The position numbers were made by a program, and so were the translations under genes. 6,280 nt of DNA from Sphingomonadales bacterium UBA7473 (GTDB lineage Bacteria; Pseudomonadota; Alphaproteobacteria; Sphingomonadales; Sphingomonadaceae): the NCBI GenBank assembly GCA_002478575.1, contig DLOX01000030.1, positions 1 through 6,280 on the forward strand, read 5' to 3'. Each line of letters opens with the position of its first letter. Within the stretch, counting starts at the first letter, position 1. Shown one piece after another: positions 1-6,280 of this stretch. The notes beneath the pieces were generated by a model, which made no database searches, had not been told where the DNA came from, and was given only the letters and a program-made list of their open reading frames with translations.

Positions 1-905
1 ATATCGAAGGCCGTGCCATGGTCTGGCGAGGTGCGGATGATGGGAAGGCCAAGCGTGGTGTTCACGCCTTCATCAAAGTGAAGCGTTTTCAACGGTACCA
101 GCGCTTGATCATGATAGAGGCAAAGCGCCACATCATAGGCCTCCCGCGCGCGCTTATGGAACATCGCGTCCGCCGCCAATGGCCCCAAGCAGTCAATGCC
201 TTCTTCGCGCAGCTGCGCAATGGCAGGCTCAAGAAAATCAATCTCTTCGCGGCCAAGCAGGCCTTGTTCTCCAGCGTGAGGATTGAAACCGGCAAAGGCG
301 AGGCGCGGATTGGTTATCCCGAAATTGCGTTCAAGGCCGCGGGCAGTCGCTCTTGCTTTGGCGACGATCAACTCAACACTGATCATCCCTGCCACTTCTG
401 ACAAAGGCACATGCGTGGTGATGGGAACCACTTTGAGGCTCGGGCCAGCAAGCATCATGACGATATGATCCTTCGCCATTCCACAGCGCTCAGCGACAAA
501 TTCGGTCTGCCCCATATGAGTGAAGCCGATGAGTTGAAGCTGCGATTTGGATACGGGGCCAGTGACCAAAGCCGAAGCCGCGCCGGACCGAGTGAGCCCC
601 ACTGCAAACTCCAAGGAATCGAGCGAGCAGCGCGCCCCCTCAAGGTTTGGCTCTCCGGGAACGATCGGGCCGGCATCTTCCACTTGTATGAGAGGAAGCG
701 CCGTCCGAAAGGTACTGACCGCTTCATCCGGATTGCTGATCCGCGCGACAGGCCCGCGCCACACTGCCTCAATCGCTCGAACGTCGCCCACTGCAAAGAA
801 GGGCGGGAGCCGAAGCGACTCCCGCAAGGTCCAAGCTTTGGTCGCGACTTCTGGACCGATCCCGGCAGGGTCTCCCAGAGCCAGCGCAATAGGCAGAGCA
901 GTCAT
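1..905 (-). CDS. pdxA: 4-hydroxythreonine-4-phosphate dehydrogenase PdxA (3' end cut by window edge)
   Basis: NAD-dependent cytosolic enzyme (EC 1.1.1.262) that oxidises 4-phosphohydroxy-L-threonine in the DXP-dependent route to pyridoxal 5'-phosphate. Reading from the ATG at 905 gives 301 codons with no stop, running off the left edge; the family is about 330 residues, so roughly 30 are missing. Visible motifs are the N-terminal GDPAGIGPEV (11-20), VTGPVSK (114-120), GFNPHAGEQG (206-215), GPLAADAMF (241-249), YHDQALVPLK (264-273) and GVNTTLGLPIIRTSPDHGTA (280-299). The three metal-ligand histidines of E. coli PdxA (166, 211, 266) correspond to H165, H210 and H265. Substrate residues K274, N283 and R292 correspond to K273, N282 and R291. 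The usual GHTEF motif reads GQTEF (132-136). The ATG lies 6 bp after the surA stop with no strong Shine-Dalgarno, so translational coupling to surA is likely (inference). Identification is very secure. Confidence 0.97.
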   Translation of the reverse strand, partial: MTALPIALALGDPAGIGPEVATKAWTLRESLRLPPFFAVGDVRAIEAVWRGPVARISNPDEAVSTFRTALPLIQVEDAGPIVPGEPNLEGARCSLDSLEFAVGLTRSGAASALVTGPVSKSQLQLIGFTHMGQTEFVAERCGMAKDHIVMMLAGPSLKVVPITTHVPLSEVAGMISVELIVAKARATARGLERNFGITNPRLAFAGFNPHAGEQGLLGREEIDFLEPAIAQLREEGIDCLGPLAADAMFHKRAREAYDVALCLYHDQALVPLKTLHFDEGVNTTLGLPIIRTSPDHGTAFD

Positions 906-911
906 TGACGA

Positions 912-2249
912 TTACCGATATTCGACAACCGCATCCCTCCGAAGATCGCGCAGATAGCGTTGCGCGCGCTTGTTCACGCGCTCTTCTTCAAGCTGCGCCA
1001 TAATCTGTTCAAACGACGGCGCACCCGCGTCTGCTGGATCATCGCGGCCGCAGAGCACAAGAACGCGAACACCTTCTTCCTTGGAGCCAAAGGGAGGCGT
1101 CGCTTCACCCACTTGCAGCTTCAGCAATATGTCTTGAAGCGGTCCGGGCAAATCGCGCACGCGGACTTGGTCATTGTCAACGACTTCAGCGCCGACGCCT
1201 GTCGCGACTTCATCAACCTTACCGCAGCCACCCATGCTCTGCGTGGCCTTGCCAAATTCGGTGGCTTTGGCTTGTGCATCTGCCGAGGACATTCCTGCCG
1301 GGAAGGTCATCGCCATTTGGCGAAGCGACAAGACGGCATCGCGCGGATCAGCGACCAAAACCTGGCGTTTGTCGAGCAAATATACGACCGAATAGCCGCC
1401 TGGAATTTCGATAGGTCCAGCAATTTGGCCAATCGAAATTTCTTGAACAGCCTGCGCCAAAGCATCCGGCAATTGAGCGGCCCTCACCCAGCCCAAATCA
1501 CCGCCAGTGCCAGCCGTCGACGCTTCAGAGAATTGCCGTGCATAGGCTTGGAATGAACCACCATTGCGGAGCTGTTCGATAATTTTGCGCAGATTGTCTA
1601 CGACTTGCGGCGCATTTTCAGGCGTTGCGGATAGATAAATTTCGCCGACGCGATATTCGCTTGTCCCTTTGGCCTCTTCAAGCCGCTTCATGATGGCGTT
1701 CACTTCAGCATCGCTGACATTCACTTCCACCTTACGGCGAAGCAAGCGGCTCCAAGCTATTTCAGCCTCAATCTGCTGGCGCATCGTCCGCGACGAGGAT
1801 CCGCTTTGAGAGAGATATTGCGCCATTTGTTCAGGCGTGCGCTTGAAATTCTGCGATACGCGGGAAAAGCTCTGATCAATTTCAGCGCGCGTGATATCGA
1901 TCTTGTTGGCTTTAGCTTCCTGAATCTGAAGCATTTCATCGATCAGGTTCCGGAAAACCTGAACGCGAAGACGCTCTTTTTCTTCATCGGGAATCTTGCC
2001 GCCATTGGCGATCATGATCAGGCCAAGCCGGTGATCCACATCAGTGCCCGTAATGATCTCACCATTCACAATGGCGGTTGGCTTGCGAAACGTTGGGTCG
2101 ACCTTGCCGAAGGTTGTCAGGCTGGTTGGCAAATTCAGATTGGCATTGGGCATAGCGCCATCATCACTGACGGTCTGCGCCATCGCAGGCAAAGCGGCCA
2201 TGGCTGCGAAAAACAAACCAGCAGCACGAAAACGGGTAACGGTGAACAT
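912..2249 (-). CDS. surA: Periplasmic chaperone SurA (parvulin-like PPIase family), alphaproteobacterial type
   Basis: 445-residue periplasmic chaperone that binds unfolded outer-membrane proteins and delivers them to the BAM complex. The ATG at 2249 opens a clear Sec signal peptide: basic MFTVTRFR, a hydrophobic core, and likely cleavage at AMA|QT (24/25). A SurA N-terminal chaperone domain spans about 57-175 (starts AIVNGEIITGTDVDHRL; helical). One recognisable parvulin-type domain spans about 198-296, with GGDLGWVRAAQLP at 249-261. Residues 301-402 look like a degenerate second parvulin copy, with RDLPGPLQ, VGEATPPFGS and VRVLVLCGRD echoing the first. A C-terminal helix (411-445) is usual for the family. 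The parvulin histidines appear absent (VGEIYL instead of a xHILx strand; GYS instead of GYH), so it may act only as a chaperone (inference). C342 and C400 are the only cysteines. It sits between lptD and pdxA, the classical order. A weak GGGG lies 11 nt upstream of the start. Confidence 0.95.
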   Translation of the reverse strand: MFTVTRFRAAGLFFAAMAALPAMAQTVSDDGAMPNANLNLPTSLTTFGKVDPTFRKPTAIVNGEIITGTDVDHRLGLIMIANGGKIPDEEKERLRVQVFRNLIDEMLQIQEAKANKIDITRAEIDQSFSRVSQNFKRTPEQMAQYLSQSGSSSRTMRQQIEAEIAWSRLLRRKVEVNVSDAEVNAIMKRLEEAKGTSEYRVGEIYLSATPENAPQVVDNLRKIIEQLRNGGSFQAYARQFSEASTAGTGGDLGWVRAAQLPDALAQAVQEISIGQIAGPIEIPGGYSVVYLLDKRQVLVADPRDAVLSLRQMAMTFPAGMSSADAQAKATEFGKATQSMGGCGKVDEVATGVGAEVVDNDQVRVRDLPGPLQDILLKLQVGEATPPFGSKEEGVRVLVLCGRDDPADAGAPSFEQIMAQLEEERVNKRAQRYLRDLRRDAVVEYR

Positions 2250-2345
2250 GAAAGATCAAACCCCAAAGTTCATAACAAACAGGCTTCCCCTATGCCACAT
2301 CGCCTGAATGCAGGCTGACGTGGCTGCTTAGCCCCTGTTCAGCCT
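2250..2345 (-). other. lptD-surA intergenic gap
   Basis: This 96-bp spacer lies between the lptD TAG stop and the surA ATG. It contains one imperfect hairpin (2294-2324, listed separately) and a weak GGGG (plus-strand CCCC at 2261-2264) that may serve as the surA ribosome binding site. I could not identify a convincing -35/-10 promoter. surA is therefore probably read through from lptD, perhaps with additional local initiation (inference). Confidence 0.6.
2294..2324 (-). promoter_or_regulatory. Imperfect hairpin between lptD and surA
   Basis: Read on the minus strand the element has an outer stem GCCAC/GTGGC and an inner stem GCCTG/CAGGC closed by a CATT loop, with a small internal loop (GTCA opposite GAT) that can form two more pairs. 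No T-run follows on the minus strand, so it is not a typical intrinsic terminator. It could be a partial attenuator, an RNase processing or stability element, or chance. The structure is visible in the sequence; any role is inference. Confidence 0.4.
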
Positions 2346-4565
2346 CTAGCGACCGAGATTGCGGAAAGAAAGCCGAATCAAATAGGTATTGCCGCGCCGG
2401 GCATCTCCGCTGTCGTCATAATCACGGCGCCAAGTCAGGCTCAGCCGCAAGCAATCATCTTCATAGGCAACGCCAACGCGGTGGCGGACAGGATCAAAGC
2501 CATCGGTCAATAGCGTCGGATCGTCCTTCTGGCCCGTCAGATCGACGATGGCAGAACCAAAGAGCGACCAATATCTCGCCAATTGAACACGCCCCCCGAT
2601 CCGGATTTCTTCGCGATCGCGCAAATCTTCAAGCGTTGGCCCAATGTTGCGGTTCAGCCGAAGATAGCCGGCGGTCATATAGGTCTTATCTGAACCAATG
2701 GTCGCATCAATTTCGTTCCGGCGAATGGCCAAACTATCTTTGTCCAAACGGAACCGATGAGTCAGCGAAATGAGGCGCTTATATTTGACGACCGTGCGAC
2801 CAACAACGTCAGACGTCCGGCTGGAAAGGCCTGTACCGTCTGGGAAAAGCGTCGCCTTTGAAGACAAGCGATAGCTTTGACCAACGGTCGTGTTCAGGCT
2901 GAAACCCGGAAGGTCTAACCCATAGTCAACGCCATATGTAATGCGCGTTCCATCTTCCCACCGGTCATAACCGGGGAAGCGGTTGAGCGAAAAGAGGTTG
3001 CTGTCTTCCAAATCGACCGCACGCGCATCCTCATTGGGAACGCTCAAATTGCTGGTCGCGGGGGACGCCACCACTTGCAATCGAGGTGTCAAGCGCTGGG
3101 TTCCTCCGAACGCAGGGCCGATGAAGGGCATACGAAGTTCAGCCGCCGCTGCCCCAATCGCACGGGCGGTCCACCCCTGTTTTCCGCGGTAAAAGGCGGT
3201 CGTGGTGCTTGCGATTTCATCGGTGTGATAAACGTCTCCACGACCATAGGCTGTTAGAACAAGCTCTTGCCCGCCGCCGACGATCTGGCGCTTGTCCCAA
3301 CGGGCACTGGCAAAGGCGCGCTGCGTGTCTTGCCCTGCTGTTCGTCCAACGGCGAGCGAATTTAATTGAATCTCCGCACGCCCCCCAGCAACATCGTTGA
3401 AGCGCTTGCGATAATCGATGATGGGCAGTGCAATTGGCACCAAGCCCTGCCGATCAAGCGCCCGCAAAGTCTGGAAACCCCAACCCTGGATCGAGAAATA
3501 GCTACTTGGGGTCACACGTTCCACTTCGATCACCGACCGCAGCCGATCATCACGAGAAATGTCATATCGGCGAAGGAACGTCCGATCCGTAACCAGTCTC
3601 AGCGATCCACTGATAGACCAGCGCGGATTAAGTTGGAACTTGCCGCTGGCATCCAGATAGCCTCGGAAATCATTGGTTGGAGTAACGCCCACTGTTCCAG
3701 CTGGGATACGCGATCCATAGGTCGCAAAAGCACCAATTTGATATGCGCCATTGCTCGTCAGCGCGCGATATTTGGCTTCAATCGAAGGGTTGGCATTGGT
3801 GTAAAGATGAGGCGCGACGGTGAGATCGCGATTGCGCCCAATCAAGAAATAATAAGGCACCGCGACTTCAAAGCCGTTGGTCCGGCTATACTGAATGTCT
3901 GGGATCAACAGCCCCGATCCGCCGCGTTCATCAGCGGGATGCGAAAATCCAGGGAGCGCCAAAAGCGGAATGCCAAATAGCTCCAACCGCGCATTTTTAT
4001 AGCTGATCCGGTTCTTCGCTGGATTATGCGTCACCTGAAGCGCGGTGATCTTCCATACTGGGTCTTTGGGGCAATTGGCATCATCTACCACGCGGCAAGG
4101 GGTATAAGCCGCTCGTTCCAGCTGAGAGATTGTGTTGCTGCGAGACCCGCGATTGGCAACCAATCGCCCGCCATCCGCCAATACGATCAAGAGATTATCA
4201 ACAACGCCATCTTTCAACGTGTCGGTCAGCGCAATGGAATCGCCATAGGCAACATCACCACTCGGATTTGTGGCCCGCACATTGCCTTTCGCTGTGACTT
4301 CACCTGATTTGCGGTTCCAGATGATTTCATCTGCCTCCAACCGATTGCCATCGCGCGTCATCAGCACACGGCCAGTCGCGGTTACGATCTCGTTGGTTTC
4401 ATCATAGGTTAGCGAGTCAGCGGAAAAATCAATGTCGTTGGGCTTAGGCGCTTCGGTGCCTGCGGGGGCATCTTGTGCAAAGGCAGGAATAGCAGTCGAG
4501 GACAGGAACAAGCCTGCCCCCACCAGCCGGAGCCAATATTTCTGTATACGCGTCACCTTCGCCAC
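2346..4565 (-). CDS. lptD: LPS-assembly protein LptD (outer-membrane LPS translocon), GTG start
   Basis: 739-residue outer-membrane beta-barrel that, with lipoprotein LptE, receives LPS from the LptA bridge and inserts it into the outer leaflet. I chose the GTG at 4565 because AAAGGG lies 6 nt upstream and a Sec signal peptide follows at once: basic VAKVTRIQKYWLR, hydrophobic LVGAGLFLSS, cleavage near AFA|QD (30/31). The open frame extends upstream to 4955 only as the antisense of pepA. Domains: an OstA/LptA-like beta-jellyroll at about 45-150 (DIDFSADSLTYDETNEIVTA), a conserved linker (AAYTPCRVV, KNRISYKNARLELFGIPLL, then HPADERGGSGLLIPD at 209-223), then a C-terminal barrel with the family signature NLFSLNRFPGYDRWE (523-537) and the terminal CLRLSLTWRRDYDD. 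Three cysteines are present: C157, C165 and C705. It is probably the first gene of an lptD-surA-pdxA operon and is divergent from pepA. Length and motifs fit the family well. Confidence 0.95.
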   Translation of the reverse strand: MAKVTRIQKYWLRLVGAGLFLSSTAIPAFAQDAPAGTEAPKPNDIDFSADSLTYDETNEIVTATGRVLMTRDGNRLEADEIIWNRKSGEVTAKGNVRATNPSGDVAYGDSIALTDTLKDGVVDNLLIVLADGGRLVANRGSRSNTISQLERAAYTPCRVVDDANCPKDPVWKITALQVTHNPAKNRISYKNARLELFGIPLLALPGFSHPADERGGSGLLIPDIQYSRTNGFEVAVPYYFLIGRNRDLTVAPHLYTNANPSIEAKYRALTSNGAYQIGAFATYGSRIPAGTVGVTPTNDFRGYLDASGKFQLNPRWSISGSLRLVTDRTFLRRYDISRDDRLRSVIEVERVTPSSYFSIQGWGFQTLRALDRQGLVPIALPIIDYRKRFNDVAGGRAEIQLNSLAVGRTAGQDTQRAFASARWDKRQIVGGGQELVLTAYGRGDVYHTDEIASTTTAFYRGKQGWTARAIGAAAAELRMPFIGPAFGGTQRLTPRLQVVASPATSNLSVPNEDARAVDLEDSNLFSLNRFPGYDRWEDGTRITYGVDYGLDLPGFSLNTTVGQSYRLSSKATLFPDGTGLSSRTSDVVGRTVVKYKRLISLTHRFRLDKDSLAIRRNEIDATIGSDKTYMTAGYLRLNRNIGPTLEDLRDREEIRIGGRVQLARYWSLFGSAIVDLTGQKDDPTLLTDGFDPVRHRVGVAYEDDCLRLSLTWRRDYDDSGDARRGNTYLIRLSFRNLGR

Positions 4566-4571
4566 GAAATG

Positions 4572-4577
4572 CCCTTT
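4572..4577 (-). promoter_or_regulatory. Ribosome binding site of lptD
   Basis: AAAGGG on the minus strand (plus-strand CCCTTT) stands 6 nt before the GTG at 4563-4565. It is what decides the start: the next in-frame GTG (4554-4556) would have a spacing of 15 nt, and no in-frame ATG lies near the signal peptide. Confidence 0.7.
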
Positions 4578-4668
4578 GCACAGTAAGTCTTGGGAAGACA
4601 ATGCGCCTTGTGCTCTGCCAACGCCTTTTGATCGCGCAACAGCCACAACGGAACATTGCTCAGGCCCA

Positions 4669-4685
4669 CCAATTCGCCTTATTGG
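4669..4685. repeat. Small perfect dyad CCAAT-N7-ATTGG, possible operator
   Basis: Five-base perfect half-sites separated by 7 bp lie inside the lptD/pepA divergent gap, 50 bp upstream of the pepA start and about 104 bp upstream of the lptD start. Size and symmetry fit a dimeric regulator site, but half-sites this short often arise by chance and no regulator is encoded nearby. Confidence 0.25.
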
Positions 4686-4722
4686 CAAACTACTCCGAGT
4701 CGTGATCGGTCGGACCTCAATC

Positions 4723-4727
4723 AAGGA
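4723..4727 (+). promoter_or_regulatory. Ribosome binding site of pepA
   Basis: AAGGA lies 7 nt before the TTG at 4735-4737. This spacing is close to ideal and supports the TTG start over the upstream in-frame GTG at 4702, which would place this site inside the coding region. Confidence 0.7.
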
Positions 4728-4734
4728 TATCATC

Positions 4735-6207
4735 TTGCTTAACATTAGCTTCGCCGCCGCTCTCCCCAATGATAGCGTCATTGTCTTACCGGTTCCTAAA
4801 GCGGGCGTCGCAGCCGCTGGATCAACTGGCTTAAGCGAAGAGGCCCTCAGGCTGCTCCGCGCAGGTGCAAGCGCGTCGCGCTTTGAAGGTGAAGCTGGTT
4901 CAGTCTTTTCAAGCTTCGTCGGCGAGCCTGCGCAGCGCGTGGTGCAAGTGGGCATCGGCCAAGGCGCAGAAGAAGATTATGAAAAAGCGGGTGCCGCAAT
5001 TTCTGCCACACTTCAGACTTCAGGCGCGAAGGCAGCATCCATTGATCTATCAGGGCTTGCGTTGGCACCAACCGCGGCCGCGACGGCTCGACTGGCGCTT
5101 GGAGCCGTTCTCCGCAACTGGCGCTATGATGCGTATCGCACGAAGCTCAAAGATGCGCAGAAGATCAGCTTGTCCTCGCTTGCCATTATCGGTGCACCAT
5201 CCGGCACAGAAGCCGAATGGGCCAAAGCAGAGGCCATCGCGAAAGGCGTAATGCTGACCCGTGAACTGGTCACGGAACCCGCCAACATCATCTACCCCGA
5301 GAGCTTTGTCGAACGGTGCAAGCCGCTTGCTGACCTTGGCATCAAGGTCCGCACTTTGGGCAAGGCTGAAATGGCGGCCCTTGGCATGGGTTCGCTTCTT
5401 GGCGTCAATCAAGGCTCGGTTCGGGAACCGCAATTGCTGGTCATGCACTGGGATGGCACGGGCGGTGCGGTTGAAAAGCCCGTCGTCTTTGTCGGCAAAG
5501 GCGTGACCTTCGATACGGGCGGCATTTCCATCAAGCCAGCTGCTGGCATGGAAGATATGAAATGGGATATGGGCGGCGCGGGTGCCGTGGCAGGCGCCAT
5601 TATGGCGCTCGCTGGTCGTAAAGCCAAAGCCAATGTCGTTGGCATATGCGGGTTAGTTGAGAATATGCCGGATGGGAACGCGCAACGCCCCGGAGATGTT
5701 GTCACGTCCATGTCTGGCCAAACCATTGAAGTCATAAACACCGATGCGGAAGGGCGTCTGGTTCTTTGCGATGCGATCACATGGGCGCAGCAAGAGTTTA
5801 AGCCTGAAGTGCTGGTCGATTTGGCGACCCTGACAGGCGCGATTATCATTTCGCTGGGCAATGAATATGCTGGGCTCTTCTCCAATGATGATGGCTTGTC
5901 TGAGCAGCTGACCGCAGCGGGGAAAGCTGTTGGTGATCCGCTTTGGCGTCAACCGATTGGCGCGGCCTATGATAAGCTCATCGACAGCCCGATTGCTGAC
6001 ATGAAGAATGTTGGCCCGCGCGAAGGCGGATCAATCACCGCTGCACAGTTCATCAAACGCTTTGTCGATGATGGCGTAAAATGGGCGCATTTGGATATCG
6101 CGGGCATGGTCTGGGCATCAAAGCCGGGAGGCACCTGGGATAAAGGCGCAACAGGATATGGCGTGCGGTTGATTGATCGCTTTGTGGCTGATCAGTTCGA
6201 GAGATAA
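4735..6207 (+). CDS. pepA: Leucyl aminopeptidase PepA (M17 family), TTG start
   Basis: 490-residue cytosolic di-metal exopeptidase (EC 3.4.11.1) that removes N-terminal residues, preferring leucine, and takes part in peptide turnover; family members form hexamers. The TTG start follows AAGGA and gives the expected N terminus (MLNISFAAALPNDSVIVLPV). An in-frame extension back to 4432 is antisense to lptD and is rejected. The N-terminal macro-like domain covers about 1-150; the catalytic M17 domain about 165-490. Active-site residues are all present at a constant offset of 15 from E. coli PepA: K255, D260, K267, D278, D337, E339 and R341, within VGKGVTFDTGGISIKP (253-268), WDMGGAGAV (277-285) and the signature NTDAEGRL (335-342). 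E. coli PepA also binds DNA in Xer recombination and carAB control; nothing here shows whether this one does. It is divergent from lptD and followed by a REP-like inverted repeat. Identification is very secure. Confidence 0.96.
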   Translation: MLNISFAAALPNDSVIVLPVPKAGVAAAGSTGLSEEALRLLRAGASASRFEGEAGSVFSSFVGEPAQRVVQVGIGQGAEEDYEKAGAAISATLQTSGAKAASIDLSGLALAPTAAATARLALGAVLRNWRYDAYRTKLKDAQKISLSSLAIIGAPSGTEAEWAKAEAIAKGVMLTRELVTEPANIIYPESFVERCKPLADLGIKVRTLGKAEMAALGMGSLLGVNQGSVREPQLLVMHWDGTGGAVEKPVVFVGKGVTFDTGGISIKPAAGMEDMKWDMGGAGAVAGAIMALAGRKAKANVVGICGLVENMPDGNAQRPGDVVTSMSGQTIEVINTDAEGRLVLCDAITWAQQEFKPEVLVDLATLTGAIIISLGNEYAGLFSNDDGLSEQLTAAGKAVGDPLWRQPIGAAYDKLIDSPIADMKNVGPREGGSITAAQFIKRFVDDGVKWAHLDIAGMVWASKPGGTWDKGATGYGVRLIDRFVADQFER

Positions 6208-6215
6208 GCTCCTAT

Positions 6216-6280
6216 CCGCTCAGGCTGAGCCTGACGAAGCCCGTTGGACATCCCGACCAACCCCCTTCGTCAAGCTCAGG
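6216..6280. repeat. REP-like inverted repeat after pepA, running to the window edge
   Basis: The left arm CTGAGCCTGACGAAG (6225-6239) and right arm CTTCGTCAAGCTCAG (6265-6279) are complementary at 14 of 15 positions around a 25-bp loop. The left side also holds CAGGCT-G-AGCCTG (6221-6233). The sequence resembles the dispersed CTGAGC..GTCGAAG palindromes common between genes in sphingomonads (from memory, not searched). It begins 8 bp after the pepA stop and may end or protect its transcript; no T-run is visible before the window ends. The element may continue beyond the edge, since the TCCGCTCAGG preceding the left arm has only its first base of a partner inside the window. Confidence 0.6.

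Larger units (their letters stand above)
4566..4734. promoter_or_regulatory. Divergent lptD/pepA control region
   Basis: The 169 bp between the two divergent start codons must contain both promoters or their leaders. Both ribosome binding sites are clear. I examined both strands for sigma-70-like hexamers at 16-18 bp spacing and for the alphaproteobacterial GGAAC-type stress promoter, and found none convincing. Two small dyads lie here: CCAAT-N7-ATTGG (4669-4685) and GTCTT-GGG-AAGAC (4587-4599). Promoter content is inferred from gene arrangement only. Confidence 0.6.

Noticed and set aside
411..908. 165-codon plus-strand and 144-codon minus-strand frames inside pdxA
   Set aside because: Both are out of frame with PdxA, which accounts for the whole of 1-905 with correctly spaced catalytic residues.
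960..1556. 198-codon plus-strand open frame inside surA
   Set aside because: It is an antisense shadow of surA; the composition is Arg/His-rich and typical of a shadow frame.
2265..2271. GAACTT on the minus strand upstream of surA, resembling a sigma-E -35 element
   Set aside because: A -10 at the required spacing would fall on the surA start codon, and no TCTGA-like sequence is there.
3366..3980. 204-codon plus-strand open frame inside lptD
   Set aside because: It is an antisense shadow of lptD with no recognisable protein motif; lptD is clearly the coding strand.
4650..4654. GGAAC on the plus strand, resembling the -35 of alphaproteobacterial EcfG general-stress promoters
   Set aside because: No CGTT-like -10 element occurs at 16-17 bp downstream.
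4432..4734. In-frame N-terminal extension of PepA from an ATG at 4432 (591 residues)
   Set aside because: The extra segment is antisense to lptD and to the intergenic gap, M17 enzymes have no such extension, and the TTG at 4735 has an ideal Shine-Dalgarno.
4566..4955. In-frame N-terminal extension of LptD from an ATG at 4955 (869 residues)
   Set aside because: The extra 130 residues are antisense to pepA, are low-complexity Ser/Ala/Arg-rich, and would bury the signal peptide that begins right after a good ribosome binding site and the GTG at 4565.

Overview
This window holds ordinary chromosomal housekeeping DNA from an alphaproteobacterium. It most resembles a sphingomonad (order Sphingomonadales) of moderate GC. 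The assignment rests on protein character (SurA, LptD, PepA and PdxA of alphaproteobacterial type) and on a GGCTGAGCCTGACGAAG-type inverted repeat after pepA, which resembles repeats common in sphingomonad genomes. Genus cannot be fixed by reading alone.

Layout: from about 4565 down to 1, three genes lie head to tail on the minus strand in the order lptD, surA, pdxA. lptD encodes the outer-membrane LPS translocon, surA the periplasmic chaperone for outer-membrane proteins, and pdxA a pyridoxal-phosphate biosynthesis enzyme, which is cut by the left window edge. This is the conserved proteobacterial lptD-surA-pdxA order; rsmA usually comes next and would lie outside the window. A 96-bp gap with a hairpin separates lptD from surA, while surA and pdxA are only 6 bp apart. 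pepA (leucyl aminopeptidase) is transcribed divergently on the plus strand from 4735 to 6207. It is separated from lptD by a 169-bp shared control region. A REP-like inverted repeat follows pepA and reaches the right edge.

How the genes relate: LptD inserts LPS into the outer leaflet of the outer membrane. SurA escorts unfolded barrel proteins, with LptD a known client in E. coli, to the Bam machinery, so these two are functionally linked. PdxA makes a PLP precursor and is linked to them only by operon tradition. PepA is a cytosolic metallo-exopeptidase.

I found no mobile element, CRISPR array, defence system, tRNA or rRNA, and no evidence of a new biological system. The points worth a second look are modest. 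SurA's parvulin-like domain has lost its usual histidines and is followed by a degenerate second copy. Both divergent genes use non-ATG starts backed by good ribosome binding sites. LptD has a reduced cysteine set, and PdxA has a Gln where E. coli has a substrate-binding His. There are also small dyads in the non-coding gaps.
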